Source of the DNA: JBGLNJ01 sp964353405
GTDB taxonomy: Bacteria; Chloroflexota; Anaerolineae; Fen-1058
NCBI GenBank assembly: GCA_964353405.1
Contig: CAYGWJ010000314.1
Span: 1-6,792, forward strand
Length of the DNA: 6,792 nt
Direction of reading: 5' to 3'
Shown here: positions 1-5,988 of the stretch, in pieces
Layout: each line of letters opens with the position of its first letter
Numbering within the stretch: position 1 is the first letter of the stretch
Position numbers and translations under genes: made by a program
The notes under the pieces: generated by a model
What the model was told of the DNA's origin: nothing
The model's input: the letters and a program-made list of their open reading frames with translations, nothing else
Database searches by the model: none

Positions 1-1
1 C

Positions 2-370
2 TATCAAGCGCATCCGCTCTGGTATCGGGCGGCAAGCATTGGCTGGCGGCTGACCCCGGTGGGTCTGTTCGGCGCGTACGCGGTTCTTCAAGCTGTCTTT
101 ATCGTGACGGGGATCGTGATGCTTGCGCTGCGCCTGGGAGGCGAGCCGGCCCGGCAGAGCGCGGCATGGTTCGACGGTTTGGGGACTGGCTTGAACGATC
201 TGGCGCCGATCGGACTGCCAACCCTGGGCAGCGTGCTCCCCATCAATTGGGGTAGCGTGTTGTACCTGGGGCTGATGGCCGTGATCGGTCTGCTGTATTG
301 GAGTTGGCTGGCGACCTGGTGGGTGCGCCAACACCATCGGCCCCAGGCTGCTTTGGAAGAAAGCATTTGA
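2..370 (+). CDS. C-terminal part of an unrecognised integral membrane protein (5' end outside window)
   Basis: The frame is open from the window edge to the TGA at 368-370, giving 122 visible residues, so the true start lies upstream. Two hydrophobic stretches are visible: one beginning with FGAYAVLQAVFIVTGIVM (about bases 68-127) and one reading LYLGLMAVIGLLYWSWLATWW (about bases 263-325). They are joined by a roughly 45-residue loop containing glycine, proline and an LNDLAP segment. A short basic, glutamate-containing tail follows the last helix. This fits the end of a polytopic inner-membrane protein. A GTG at 59 could be read as a start, but the frame continues upstream with a plausible membrane-proximal sequence (HPLWYRAASIGWRL), so I treat the gene as truncated by the window. 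I do not recognise the family. The next gene also encodes a membrane protein on the same strand, 102 bp downstream. Confidence 0.6.
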   Translation, partial: YQAHPLWYRAASIGWRLTPVGLFGAYAVLQAVFIVTGIVMLALRLGGEPARQSAAWFDGLGTGLNDLAPIGLPTLGSVLPINWGSVLYLGLMAVIGLLYWSWLATWWVRQHHRPQAALEESI

Positions 371-382
371 TGGGCGCCGAAT

Positions 383-458
383 CTGTCCGAATAGTCTAGG
401 CGGCAAATGCGTTAACAAGGCAGAATAGCAACACAGCATAACAACGCTATTCGGACAG
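383..458 (+). promoter_or_regulatory. Leader with 12-bp inverted repeat and a competing 7-bp stem before the 473 gene
   Basis: CTGTCCGAATAG at 383-394 is the perfect reverse complement of CTATTCGGACAG at 447-458, with 52 nt between. Inside it, GAATAGC at 423-429 pairs perfectly with GCTATTC at 446-452, with a 16-nt loop. Both stems need bases 447-452, so in RNA they cannot form together. The structure ends one base before the AAGGGG ribosome binding site (460-465). The pairing is seen directly. A role as attenuator, operator or translation switch is inference. Confidence 0.45.
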
Positions 459-472
459 AAAGGGGAAACACA

Positions 473-1528
473 ATGGAACACGTACGAGTTTTGAAGCAAG
501 CCTGGCGTCTGCTCTGGCACAATCGCGCGTTGTGGGTCTTTGGCATCGTCCTGGCGCTGACCACCGCTTCGGGAGGAAATGTACTCACATGGCGCGGCAA
601 TAGTGGCAACAGAAATACCAGTCAGCCCTACCCTAACTTTCCGCTTCCACCCGACTGGCCTTCCTTCAAGGCGCCAAACTTGGCGGAAGGGCTTACGCCT
701 CAGGTGCGGGATACGCTCATCGCCGTTGGCATTGGGCTGGCCTGTGTGGTCGTCGTGCTGATCGTCGTGGCCGCGGTGGCGCGCTATGTGAGCGAGACGG
801 CGCTGATCCGTATGGTCAATCAGCATGAGGACTCGGGCGAGCAACTCACCGTGCGGCAGGGATTCCGCCTGGGTTGGTCGCGCACGGCCTGGCGGCTCTG
901 GCTGATTGACCTCCTGATTGACCTGCCAGCCGCCTTCGCCGCCTTGCTGCTGTTCCTGGTGGCGCTGGCTCCACTACTGTTGTGGACGACCAAGAGCACC
1001 ACCGCCGGCGTGATCGGCACGGTCGCCGCGATTGGGCTGGGCTTTCTGGCGCTGCTGGCCATCATCGTCGCCGCCGTCGCGCTGAACCTCATCAAGCTCT
1101 TTGCTCGCCGAGTGTGCGCGCTGGAAGGACTGGGGGTAACAGCATCGGTTCGTCACGGTTACACCATGCTCCGGCGCAATCTGAAGGACGTTGGAGTGAT
1201 GTGGCTGATCGTGGCGGGCGTGCACATCGGCTGGCCGATTGCGATCGCTCCAGTCGTCATCCTGCTGATCGTCGTGGGCGTGCTGCTGGGCGGAGGTTTG
1301 CTGCTGGCGGTGCGCGGGCTGACGGGGCTGGCCTTGAGCGAGGCCGCCGCCTGGATCGTCGCGGGCGCGGCGGCCGGTGTGCTCTTTATCCTGATGCTGG
1401 CGATTCCGCTGACGTTCCTGGACGGGCTGAAGGAAACCTTTTTGTCCAGCACATGGACGCTGACGTATCGTGAGCTGCGCGCCCTGCGCGAGACGTCCGG
1501 ACTGGAAGCTGCACCAACTGCCGGCTAG
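473..1528 (+). CDS. Multi-pass integral membrane protein, 351 aa, function unknown
   Basis: The ATG at 473 is preceded by AAGGGG at 460-465, a 7-nt spacing, which supports this start. The protein has about six hydrophobic regions: residues 19-31, 82-104, 142-171, 178-209, 240-280 (possibly two passes) and 292-315. A proline-rich loop (about 45-75) separates the first two. The cytoplasm-side motif around 216-236 (ALEGLGVTASVRHGY followed by MLRRNLKD) and the terminal ETFLSSTWTLTYRELR (321-336) resemble the repeated pattern of DUF4013/DUF975-like bacterial membrane proteins, where a conserved Gly/Ser loop lies between helices. The family resemblance is from memory and is not proven. No enzyme motif, ATP-binding site or transporter signature is visible. 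The reading frame is intact, with strong G/C at third positions. A terminator-like hairpin follows 38 bp after the stop, and the leader upstream is structured, so it is probably its own transcription unit or the end of one that starts upstream. Confidence 0.85.
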   Translation: MEHVRVLKQAWRLLWHNRALWVFGIVLALTTASGGNVLTWRGNSGNRNTSQPYPNFPLPPDWPSFKAPNLAEGLTPQVRDTLIAVGIGLACVVVVLIVVAAVARYVSETALIRMVNQHEDSGEQLTVRQGFRLGWSRTAWRLWLIDLLIDLPAAFAALLLFLVALAPLLLWTTKSTTAGVIGTVAAIGLGFLALLAIIVAAVALNLIKLFARRVCALEGLGVTASVRHGYTMLRRNLKDVGVMWLIVAGVHIGWPIAIAPVVILLIVVGVLLGGGLLLAVRGLTGLALSEAAAWIVAGAAAGVLFILMLAIPLTFLDGLKETFLSSTWTLTYRELRALRETSGLEAAPTAG

Positions 1529-1566
1529 TGCGACATTCGCGGACTGTACTGCCCGCAGAGGGCTGA

Positions 1567-1609
1567 CCGAATCCCCCAGGTTGTAGATCGAGGGCCTGGG
1601 GGATTTCGG
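1567..1609 (+). terminator. Strong hairpin downstream of the membrane protein gene, probable terminator
   Basis: AATCCCCCAGG at 1570-1580 pairs perfectly with CCTGGGGGATT at 1595-1605 across a 14-nt loop. With one bulged base the stem can extend to CCGA (1567-1570) with TCGG (1606-1609). It lies 38 bp after the TAG of the upstream gene. The trailing sequence is only moderately T-rich (TTGATTGTTG at 1611-1620), so it is not a textbook rho-independent terminator. Its position and stem strength still make termination the best reading. Confidence 0.6.
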
Positions 1610-1610
1610 C

Positions 1611-1640
1611 TTGATTGTTGAAAGCAAATGGATGTACAAT
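1611..1640 (+). promoter_or_regulatory. Candidate sigma-70-type promoter for the tldD operon
   Basis: TTGATT at 1611-1616 and TACAAT at 1635-1640 are separated by 18 bp and resemble the -35 (TTGACA) and -10 (TATAAT) boxes. It lies directly after the terminator-like hairpin and before tldD. If used, it would give a 5' leader of about 265 nt that includes the inverted-repeat element at 1698-1900. The call rests on consensus matching only, so a chance match is quite possible. Confidence 0.3.
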
Positions 1641-1697
1641 GGTTCCTGGATAGAGTCCCACAGCCATGCAACCATGATCTATAGCGATTTCAGTTTC

Positions 1698-1900
1698 ATT
1701 TACGACCTTCCGGAGTCGAGCCTTTAGAGCGAATTCCAGTTGCATGTACGGCATGCTCCCGCTGGATTGCCAAATCCAGCGGCGGATTTGGCAATCCGCC
1801 GTGAGCAGCCATCCCGTACACTGATCAGGAAACCGCTCTAGGCGGATCCGGCTAAAGCCTTGATTCCAGATCGTAAATCCAAGTGGAATTCGCCCTAAAG
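1698..1900. repeat. MITE-like nested inverted-repeat element upstream of tldD
   Basis: The outer arms are 17 bp: 1722-1738 (CTTTAGAGCGAATTCCA) against the reverse complement of 1884-1900, with 16 of 17 positions matching. A second, imperfect inverted pair matches 1698-1727 with 1852-1878, both containing ATTTACGA/TCGTAAAT and CTTTAG/CTAAAG ends. The core (1760-1801) is a double hairpin annotated separately. The stretch contains no convincing coding frame. The right arm ends within the tldD ribosome binding site (AAAGGAGG, 1897-1904). The repeats are seen directly. Classification as a mobile non-autonomous element or dispersed intergenic repeat is inference, and I see no clear target-site duplication. 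Confidence 0.5.
1760..1801. repeat. Twin hairpin core: two 9-bp stems whose inner halves are inverted copies
   Basis: The first hairpin is CGCTGGATT-GCCA-AATCCAGCG (1760-1781), a perfect 9-bp stem with a 4-nt loop. The second is CGGCGGATT-TGGC-AATCCGCCG (1780-1801), also a perfect 9-bp stem with a 4-nt loop, sharing two bases with the first. In addition GGATTGCCAAATCC (1764-1777) is the exact reverse complement of GGATTTGGCAATCC (1784-1797). The segment can therefore fold either as two small hairpins or as one long one. Imperfect pairing continues outward (GCTC at 1755-1758 with GAGC at 1803-1806). Confidence 0.8.
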
Positions 1901-1911
1901 GAGGCAATCTC

Positions 1912-3282
1912 ATGCGAGACAAGATTCAGGCTGCACTCGAGCACAGCCAGGCGGATTACGTCGAAATCCGCCTCGAGGAACAAGAATCCACACGCATCGC
2001 GTATCGCGGCCAAGACCTGGAGACCGCCAGCGCCGTGATTGATAAAGGCGGTATCGTCCGCTGCCTAGTCAAAAAGAACGGCTGGGGTGTCGCTACGTTC
2101 AACAACCTGGACGATCTGTCGAGCAAAGTTGACCAGGCCTACCAATGCGCACGGGTCGCCCGGAGCGCCGAGCCGATCGAACTGGCGCCCGTCCCCGTGA
2201 CGGAAGATAGCATCAGCGTGAGCCTGCAACGCGATTATCGCGGCATTTCGATGGCCGAGAAAAAGTCGCTGGCCGAAGCCTACAACCACATCATGCTGGG
2301 CTATAGCGACAAGATCATTGATACACAATGCGGCTACAGCGACAGTTTCAGCCGCATCACGTTGGCTTCTTCGGAAGGGACGACCATCGAAGAAGAGCGT
2401 CCTTCGGTGGCTGTAGTATGCGCGGCCATTGCGCGCGAAGGCGACAACGTGCAGACGGCCTATGAGACTCGCGCCGGGCCTTTCGGGTTCGAGTTTGTGC
2501 AGGGTCAGGAAGAAATGGCCCGCAAGGCCGCGCGCCACGCCGTCGAATTGCTCGGCGCCCCGACCGTCGTCGGCGGCCAATATCCCGTTGTGCTCGATCC
2601 GGTGCTGGCGGGCGTGTTTATCCACGAAGCCTTTGGGCATCTGTCCGAATCAGATTTTGTGTACGAAAATCCGCAGGCGCGCGAGATGATGGTCCTGGGG
2701 CGGCGCTTTGGGCAAGACCACCTCAACGTCTTTGACGATGGGAGCATCTCTGGCCTGCGCGGCACGCACAAGTACGATGACGAAGGCACGCCGACGCGGC
2801 GCAACGATCTCATCAAAGAGGGCATTCTGGTGGGGCGGCTGCACTCGCGCGAGACGGCCGCCAAGCTGGGCGAACCGCCGACCGGCAACGCACGCGCCAT
2901 CAACTATCGCCATGCGCCCATCGTCCGCATGACGAACACGGCCATTCAGAACGGGACGATGTCTTTTGAGGATATGCTCAAGGATATCAAACTGGGCGTG
3001 TATGCCTGCGATGCTTACGGCGGGCAAACGGCGCTGGAAAATTTCTCGTTCAGTTCCGGCTATGCCTACATGATCCGCGACGGCCAAATCGCCGAGATGG
3101 TCAAAGACGTCATCCTGGCCGGCAACCTGTTCACCACGTTGATGAACATTGATGCCATCGGCAATGACTTTCAGTGGATTTTGCACGCGGGCGGGTGTGG
3201 CAAGGGCGGCCAGTTCCCCTTGCCGGTGGCTTTTGGATCGCCGCATATCCGCATTCAGAACGTCGTCATTGGCGGCCAGTGA
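1912..3282 (+). CDS. tldD: Metalloprotease TldD (catalytic subunit of TldD/TldE)
   Basis: The 456-residue product matches the usual length of TldD, the metal-bearing subunit of the heterodimeric TldD/TldE protease, which trims short or unfolded peptides in the cytoplasm. In other bacteria TldDE matures microcin B17 and degrades the CcdA antitoxin. The metal site is visible as HEAFGH (His238, Glu239, His243, the HExxxH motif), with the third ligand expected to be Cys429 in the C-terminal CGKGGQ motif. Other typical stretches are DDEGTPTRRNDLI with EGILVG (289-307) and FSFSSGYAYMIRDGQIAEMVKDVILAGN split over 378-405. The ATG at 1912 has a near-ideal ribosome binding site, AAAGGAGG (1897-1904), 7 nt upstream. 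Part of that site is contributed by the right arm of the inverted-repeat element. The tldE gene starts 31 bp after the stop. No key residue is missing, so the enzyme looks active. The actual substrate in this organism cannot be read from the sequence. Confidence 0.96.
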   Translation: MRDKIQAALEHSQADYVEIRLEEQESTRIAYRGQDLETASAVIDKGGIVRCLVKKNGWGVATFNNLDDLSSKVDQAYQCARVARSAEPIELAPVPVTEDSISVSLQRDYRGISMAEKKSLAEAYNHIMLGYSDKIIDTQCGYSDSFSRITLASSEGTTIEEERPSVAVVCAAIAREGDNVQTAYETRAGPFGFEFVQGQEEMARKAARHAVELLGAPTVVGGQYPVVLDPVLAGVFIHEAFGHLSESDFVYENPQAREMMVLGRRFGQDHLNVFDDGSISGLRGTHKYDDEGTPTRRNDLIKEGILVGRLHSRETAAKLGEPPTGNARAINYRHAPIVRMTNTAIQNGTMSFEDMLKDIKLGVYACDAYGGQTALENFSFSSGYAYMIRDGQIAEMVKDVILAGNLFTTLMNIDAIGNDFQWILHAGGCGKGGQFPLPVAFGSPHIRIQNVVIGGQ

Positions 3283-3285
3283 GCA

Positions 3286-3301
3286 GCGCCGCAAGTGGCG
3301 C
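3286..3301 (+). other. Small hairpin between tldD and tldE abutting the tldE ribosome binding site
   Basis: GCGCC (3286-3290) pairs with GGCGC (3297-3301) across GCAAGT, with a possible extra G-T pair inside. It sits immediately before the tldE AAGGAG site (3302-3307). It is too short for termination. It could modulate tldE translation or transcript stability, but chance is also likely in GC-rich DNA. Confidence 0.3.
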
Positions 3302-3313
3302 AAGGAGCAGAAC

Positions 3314-4615
3314 ATGGACATCCTCAAGCAATTGCAATCCCAGGCCGAACAGGTCGAAGTGGTCAACCTGCGCAACCAAGCCACCACGGTCACCTTTGAA
3401 GCCAACCAGCTAAAAGCCAGCCAGGTCGAAGAAACCCAGGGCGTCGCCGTGCGCGTCGTCCGGAATGGCCGGCTGGGCTTTTCCGCTTCGAGCGACGACA
3501 AAGCCATGGAAAAATTGGCGGCCAACGTGCTGGAATCGGCAGCTTATGGCGATGCCATTCCCCTCACTTTCCCAGCGGCCCGGCCCGCCACCCAGGTCAT
3601 CGCCTTCGACAGCAAGATCGCCGAGTTGCCGGTCGCCCGCTTGGTCGAAATCGGGCAAGAGATCATTGACCTGATACGCGGCATTGAACCCGAGGCCCGC
3701 CTCAACGTCTCGCTCAAGCGCGGCATTCAACAGACCTCTATTCACAACCAGGCCAGCGCTCAGGTGGCGTTCACTCGCTCGCCCCTGTCCATCGAAGTGG
3801 AAATTGCTCGCGTGCAGGGAGACGATGTGCTCATCCTGTTTGACCTGATCGGCACGACGGTCTGGGAACACGACTATATGGCCCCCGTGCGCCGATTGGG
3901 CGACAAGCTCGACAAGGCGCGAACGCTCACGACCATCCGGTCGGGAAGAATGCCAGTGCTCCTTTCGCCTTCGGGGTCTTTGGTGCTCGGCCTGCCGCTG
4001 ATGGAAGGCATCAACGGCAAGAACGTCTATACCGGCAGTTCGCCCATGCGAGGCAAAATCGGCCAGAAACTGTTTGACGAAAAAATCACGTTGGTGGACG
4101 ATGCCACGCTCGATGGACGGTTCGGCAGCGCGCCCTATGACGACGAGGGGGTGCCGCATCGGCGGAATGTCCTCATCGAACAGGGTGTGCTAAAGGGTTT
4201 TCTCTATGACCTCAAGACGGCGGCCCAGTCGGGCGTCGAGTCCACCGGCAATGGTTCGCGCAGTCTGTTCAGGCCGCCCGAACCTGCGCCGACCAACCTG
4301 ATCTTTAGAGCGGGCGATACACCCCTGGCCGACATGCTCGCGGGCATTGACGAGGGCTTGCTGGTCGAGGATGTGCTGGGCCTGGGACAGGGCAACATTA
4401 TTTCGGGCGCGTTTTCCAATCCGCTCAGCCTGGCGTTCAAGATCGAAAAGGGTCAGATTGTGGGACGGGTCAAGAATGTCTCCATCGCCGACAATGTCTA
4501 TGACCTGCTCAAGACCGTCCAGGCCGTCAGCCGCGAATCGCAGTGGGTCTATCAGAATTTCTGCGCGCCCTATATCCTGCTGCCCGAGATGAACGTCGTC
4601 GCCAAAGAAGCCTGA
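3314..4615 (+). CDS. tldE: TldE/PmbA, non-metal partner subunit of the TldD/TldE protease
   Basis: The start at ATG 3314 gives 433 residues, the normal size for TldE/PmbA, and follows AAGGAG at 3302-3307 with 6-nt spacing. The frame is open further upstream into tldD, but no good ribosome binding site is there. The protein is a paralogue of TldD: shared features are the N-terminal region with FEANQLKASQVEETQGVAVRV (split at 28-48), the DDEGVPHRRNVLIEQGVLKGFLYD block (276-299) and the C-terminal KIEKGQIVGRVKNVSIADN block (376-394). Where TldD carries HExxxH, this subunit reads LVLGLPLMEGINGKNV (223-238), with no HExxxH, and it lacks the C-terminal CGKGGQ motif. That is the expected distinction between TldE and TldD. 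It should pair with TldD to form the closed proteolytic chamber and supply no metal ligand. It is 31 bp from tldD and 17 bp from the next gene. Confidence 0.95.
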   Translation: MDILKQLQSQAEQVEVVNLRNQATTVTFEANQLKASQVEETQGVAVRVVRNGRLGFSASSDDKAMEKLAANVLESAAYGDAIPLTFPAARPATQVIAFDSKIAELPVARLVEIGQEIIDLIRGIEPEARLNVSLKRGIQQTSIHNQASAQVAFTRSPLSIEVEIARVQGDDVLILFDLIGTTVWEHDYMAPVRRLGDKLDKARTLTTIRSGRMPVLLSPSGSLVLGLPLMEGINGKNVYTGSSPMRGKIGQKLFDEKITLVDDATLDGRFGSAPYDDEGVPHRRNVLIEQGVLKGFLYDLKTAAQSGVESTGNGSRSLFRPPEPAPTNLIFRAGDTPLADMLAGIDEGLLVEDVLGLGQGNIISGAFSNPLSLAFKIEKGQIVGRVKNVSIADNVYDLLKTVQAVSRESQWVYQNFCAPYILLPEMNVVAKEA

Positions 4616-4632
4616 GCTTGCCAGGAAGCAAC

Positions 4633-5718
4633 ATGGCATACTCCAACTCGGAACATTTTAAAACCGTCTGCCTGGCGACAATGCTGTGCCTCCTGGTCGC
4701 CTGTGGCGTTAGCTCAACCACGCCCGCCAGTGCGCCAACCCATGCACCGGCTCCACTCGCAGCCCCGCCGACCGCCGCACCCACCAGCCGCTCGGATGGT
4801 CTATCGGATGACGAGGTCAGGACACTTACCAGCCTGGCGAAGGTGGATGACTATCCGCTGTACACGCTGCACTATTATGGCGCATACAATCTGCGAATGT
4901 CCTCGATCGAGCAAAGCACGGACTCGGCGTGGGCGTGTTCGCTCTTTGCCGCGCTGGGCGATACGAGCAACCTGCTCTATGGCCGCAACTTTGATTGGGA
5001 GTTTAGCCCGGCTTTACTCGTGTTCACGGCTCCACCCGATGGCTATGCCACGGTTTCAATGGTTGACATTGCTTACCTGGGTTTTGCAGGCGATAGAGCC
5101 ACCAGGCTGCTCGATCTGTCACTGGCCGAACGGCGTGCGCTGCTGAACGCGCTATCCATTCCGTTCGATGGGATGAACGAGCGCGGGTTGGTCGTCGGCA
5201 TGGCGGCCGTGCCGCCCGGGCAGATGCGTCCCGACCCGGCCAAGCCCACCATCGGCTCACTGGGCGTCATTCGTCGGATGCTAGACCGGGCCAGCACGGT
5301 GGACGAGGCTGTGACGATCATGCAAAGCTACAACATTGACTTGGCAGGCGGCCCGCCCATTCATTACCTGATCGCCGACCGATCCGGGCGCGCGGCGCTG
5401 GTCGAGTTCTATCAGGGCAAGCTGGTCATAATCCCGAACGAATCGCCCTGGCATCTGGCGACCAATTTTTTGCGCGCTTCGGTCGAATCGGCGGACGGGC
5501 AATGTTGGCGATACGATGCGATCAGCCGACGACTCGCCGAAACCCAAGGTCGGCTGACCACACAGGAGGCTATCGCTCTGCTGGAGCGCGTCTCGCAAAA
5601 GAATACCCAGTGGTCAATCGTCTATAGTCTCAGCACAGGCGATGTGACCGTGACGATGGGCCGCCAATACGGAAAAACGCACACCGTCAGCCTGCGCGGC
5701 CTCAAGGTCACACCCTGA
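4633..5718 (+). CDS. Lipoprotein Ntn-hydrolase of the choloylglycine hydrolase / C45 acyltransferase type
   Basis: The ATG at 4633, with AGGA at 4623-4626, gives 361 residues and places a type II signal peptide at the N-terminus: a hydrophobic stretch ending LVAC, lipid cysteine at residue 24. An Ala/Pro/Thr-rich linker follows (about 29-55). The frame is open further upstream but would hide this signal. The catalytic domain shows Cys102, the expected N-terminal nucleophile after self-cleavage, then GRNFDWE (117-123) with Arg118 and Asp121 at the +16 and +19 spacing of bile-salt hydrolases, NERGLVVGM (182-190) with Asn182 near the position of BSH Asn82, HYLIADRSGRAALVEF (244-259), and ATNF (276-279) with Asn278 near BSH Asn175. 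The Arg228 position of bile-salt hydrolases may be Gln326 here, but that alignment is uncertain. Such enzymes cleave linear amides (bile salts, penicillin V, acyl-homoserine lactones) or transfer acyl groups. The substrate here is unknown. It lies 17 bp after tldE, probably in the same operon. Confidence 0.85.
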   Translation: MAYSNSEHFKTVCLATMLCLLVACGVSSTTPASAPTHAPAPLAAPPTAAPTSRSDGLSDDEVRTLTSLAKVDDYPLYTLHYYGAYNLRMSSIEQSTDSAWACSLFAALGDTSNLLYGRNFDWEFSPALLVFTAPPDGYATVSMVDIAYLGFAGDRATRLLDLSLAERRALLNALSIPFDGMNERGLVVGMAAVPPGQMRPDPAKPTIGSLGVIRRMLDRASTVDEAVTIMQSYNIDLAGGPPIHYLIADRSGRAALVEFYQGKLVIIPNESPWHLATNFLRASVESADGQCWRYDAISRRLAETQGRLTTQEAIALLERVSQKNTQWSIVYSLSTGDVTVTMGRQYGKTHTVSLRGLKVTP

Positions 5719-5761
5719 TGGTACGGACTCGCTCTGATTGCTCGATAGGATTCCGCAGCCA

Positions 5762-5908
5762 ATGCCAGCGCCACTGCTGATGACCAAGCTCCACCTTCCG
5801 CCGTTGCGTTTGGCGCTTGTGCCGCGCCCGCGCCTGATCGAGCGATTGGATGCAGGTCTCCGCGCTGCGTGCCTTGCTGCTCACGCCGCTCGTTCACGTC
5901 GGCCTTGA
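5762..5908 (+). pseudogene. N-terminal stub of a MalT-type LuxR family regulator
   Basis: From ATG 5762 the frame reads PLLMTKLHLPPLRLALVPRP, then RLIERLDAGLRAA, and stops at TGA 5906-5908 after 48 codons. This closely resembles the opening of the large MalT-like, ATP-dependent LuxR regulators (pattern LLxTKLxxPPxRxxLVPRPRLxERLxxGL), which are normally 800-1000 residues long. The Walker A block expected directly after the GL segment (APAGFGKTT) is absent in all forward frames, and the next gene fragment begins at 5989. About 95% of the protein is therefore missing. A weak AGGA lies at 5747-5750, 11 nt before the ATG. I read it as a truncated remnant, possibly left by a deletion joining it to the DNA at about 5880-5990. 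The resemblance is from memory of the family and was not aligned. Confidence 0.6.
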
Positions 5909-5988
5909 GCCGCCAACACCCCCCGCGCCACACCACGCGCAGCGGGCCGTCCGCCGCTGGTCTTGCCCGCGCAGCGCGCGCCCGCGAA

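Noticed and set aside
1618..1640. TTGAAA with TACAAT as a promoter
   Set aside because: The spacer is only 11 bp. TTGATT at 1611-1616 gives a workable 18-bp spacer and was preferred.
974..1675. 233-codon minus-strand frame antisense to the 351-aa membrane protein
   Set aside because: It is rich in Gln, Arg and His, a composition produced by the complement of hydrophobic GC-rich codons. It has no domain and runs through the terminator-like hairpin.
1718..1904. Target-site duplication flanking the inverted-repeat element
   Set aside because: The bases outside the arms (GAGC on the left, GAGG on the right) share only GAG, which is too short to count as evidence of transposition.
1386..1922. 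178-codon minus-strand frame covering the intergenic region before tldD
   Set aside because: It spans the end of one gene, the terminator-like hairpin and the inverted-repeat element. The translation follows the repeats and shows no protein family. It might be captured repeat sequence, but coding is not supported.
3149..3313. Upstream extension of tldE into tldD
   Set aside because: The extra 55 residues are out-of-frame tldD sequence. The ATG at 3314 has a good AAGGAG site and gives the normal family length.
2650..3525. 291-codon minus-strand frame antisense to tldD/tldE
   Set aside because: The forward strand encodes a clearly recognised TldD with all metal ligands. The antisense frame is a shadow of strong third-position codon bias.
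3410..4159. 249-codon minus-strand frame inside tldE
   Set aside because: Same reason: the forward frame is a full-length TldE with conserved blocks, and the reverse product has no recognisable motif.
4543..4632. Upstream extension of the Ntn-hydrolase into tldE
   Set aside because: It would bury the lipoprotein signal peptide. The ATG at 4633 has its own ribosome binding site and starts the signal sequence properly.
5622..5936. 104-codon minus-strand frame over the regulator stub
   Set aside because: The forward strand matches the MalT-type N-terminal pattern in detail. The reverse translation is an Arg/Gly/Ala-rich shadow.
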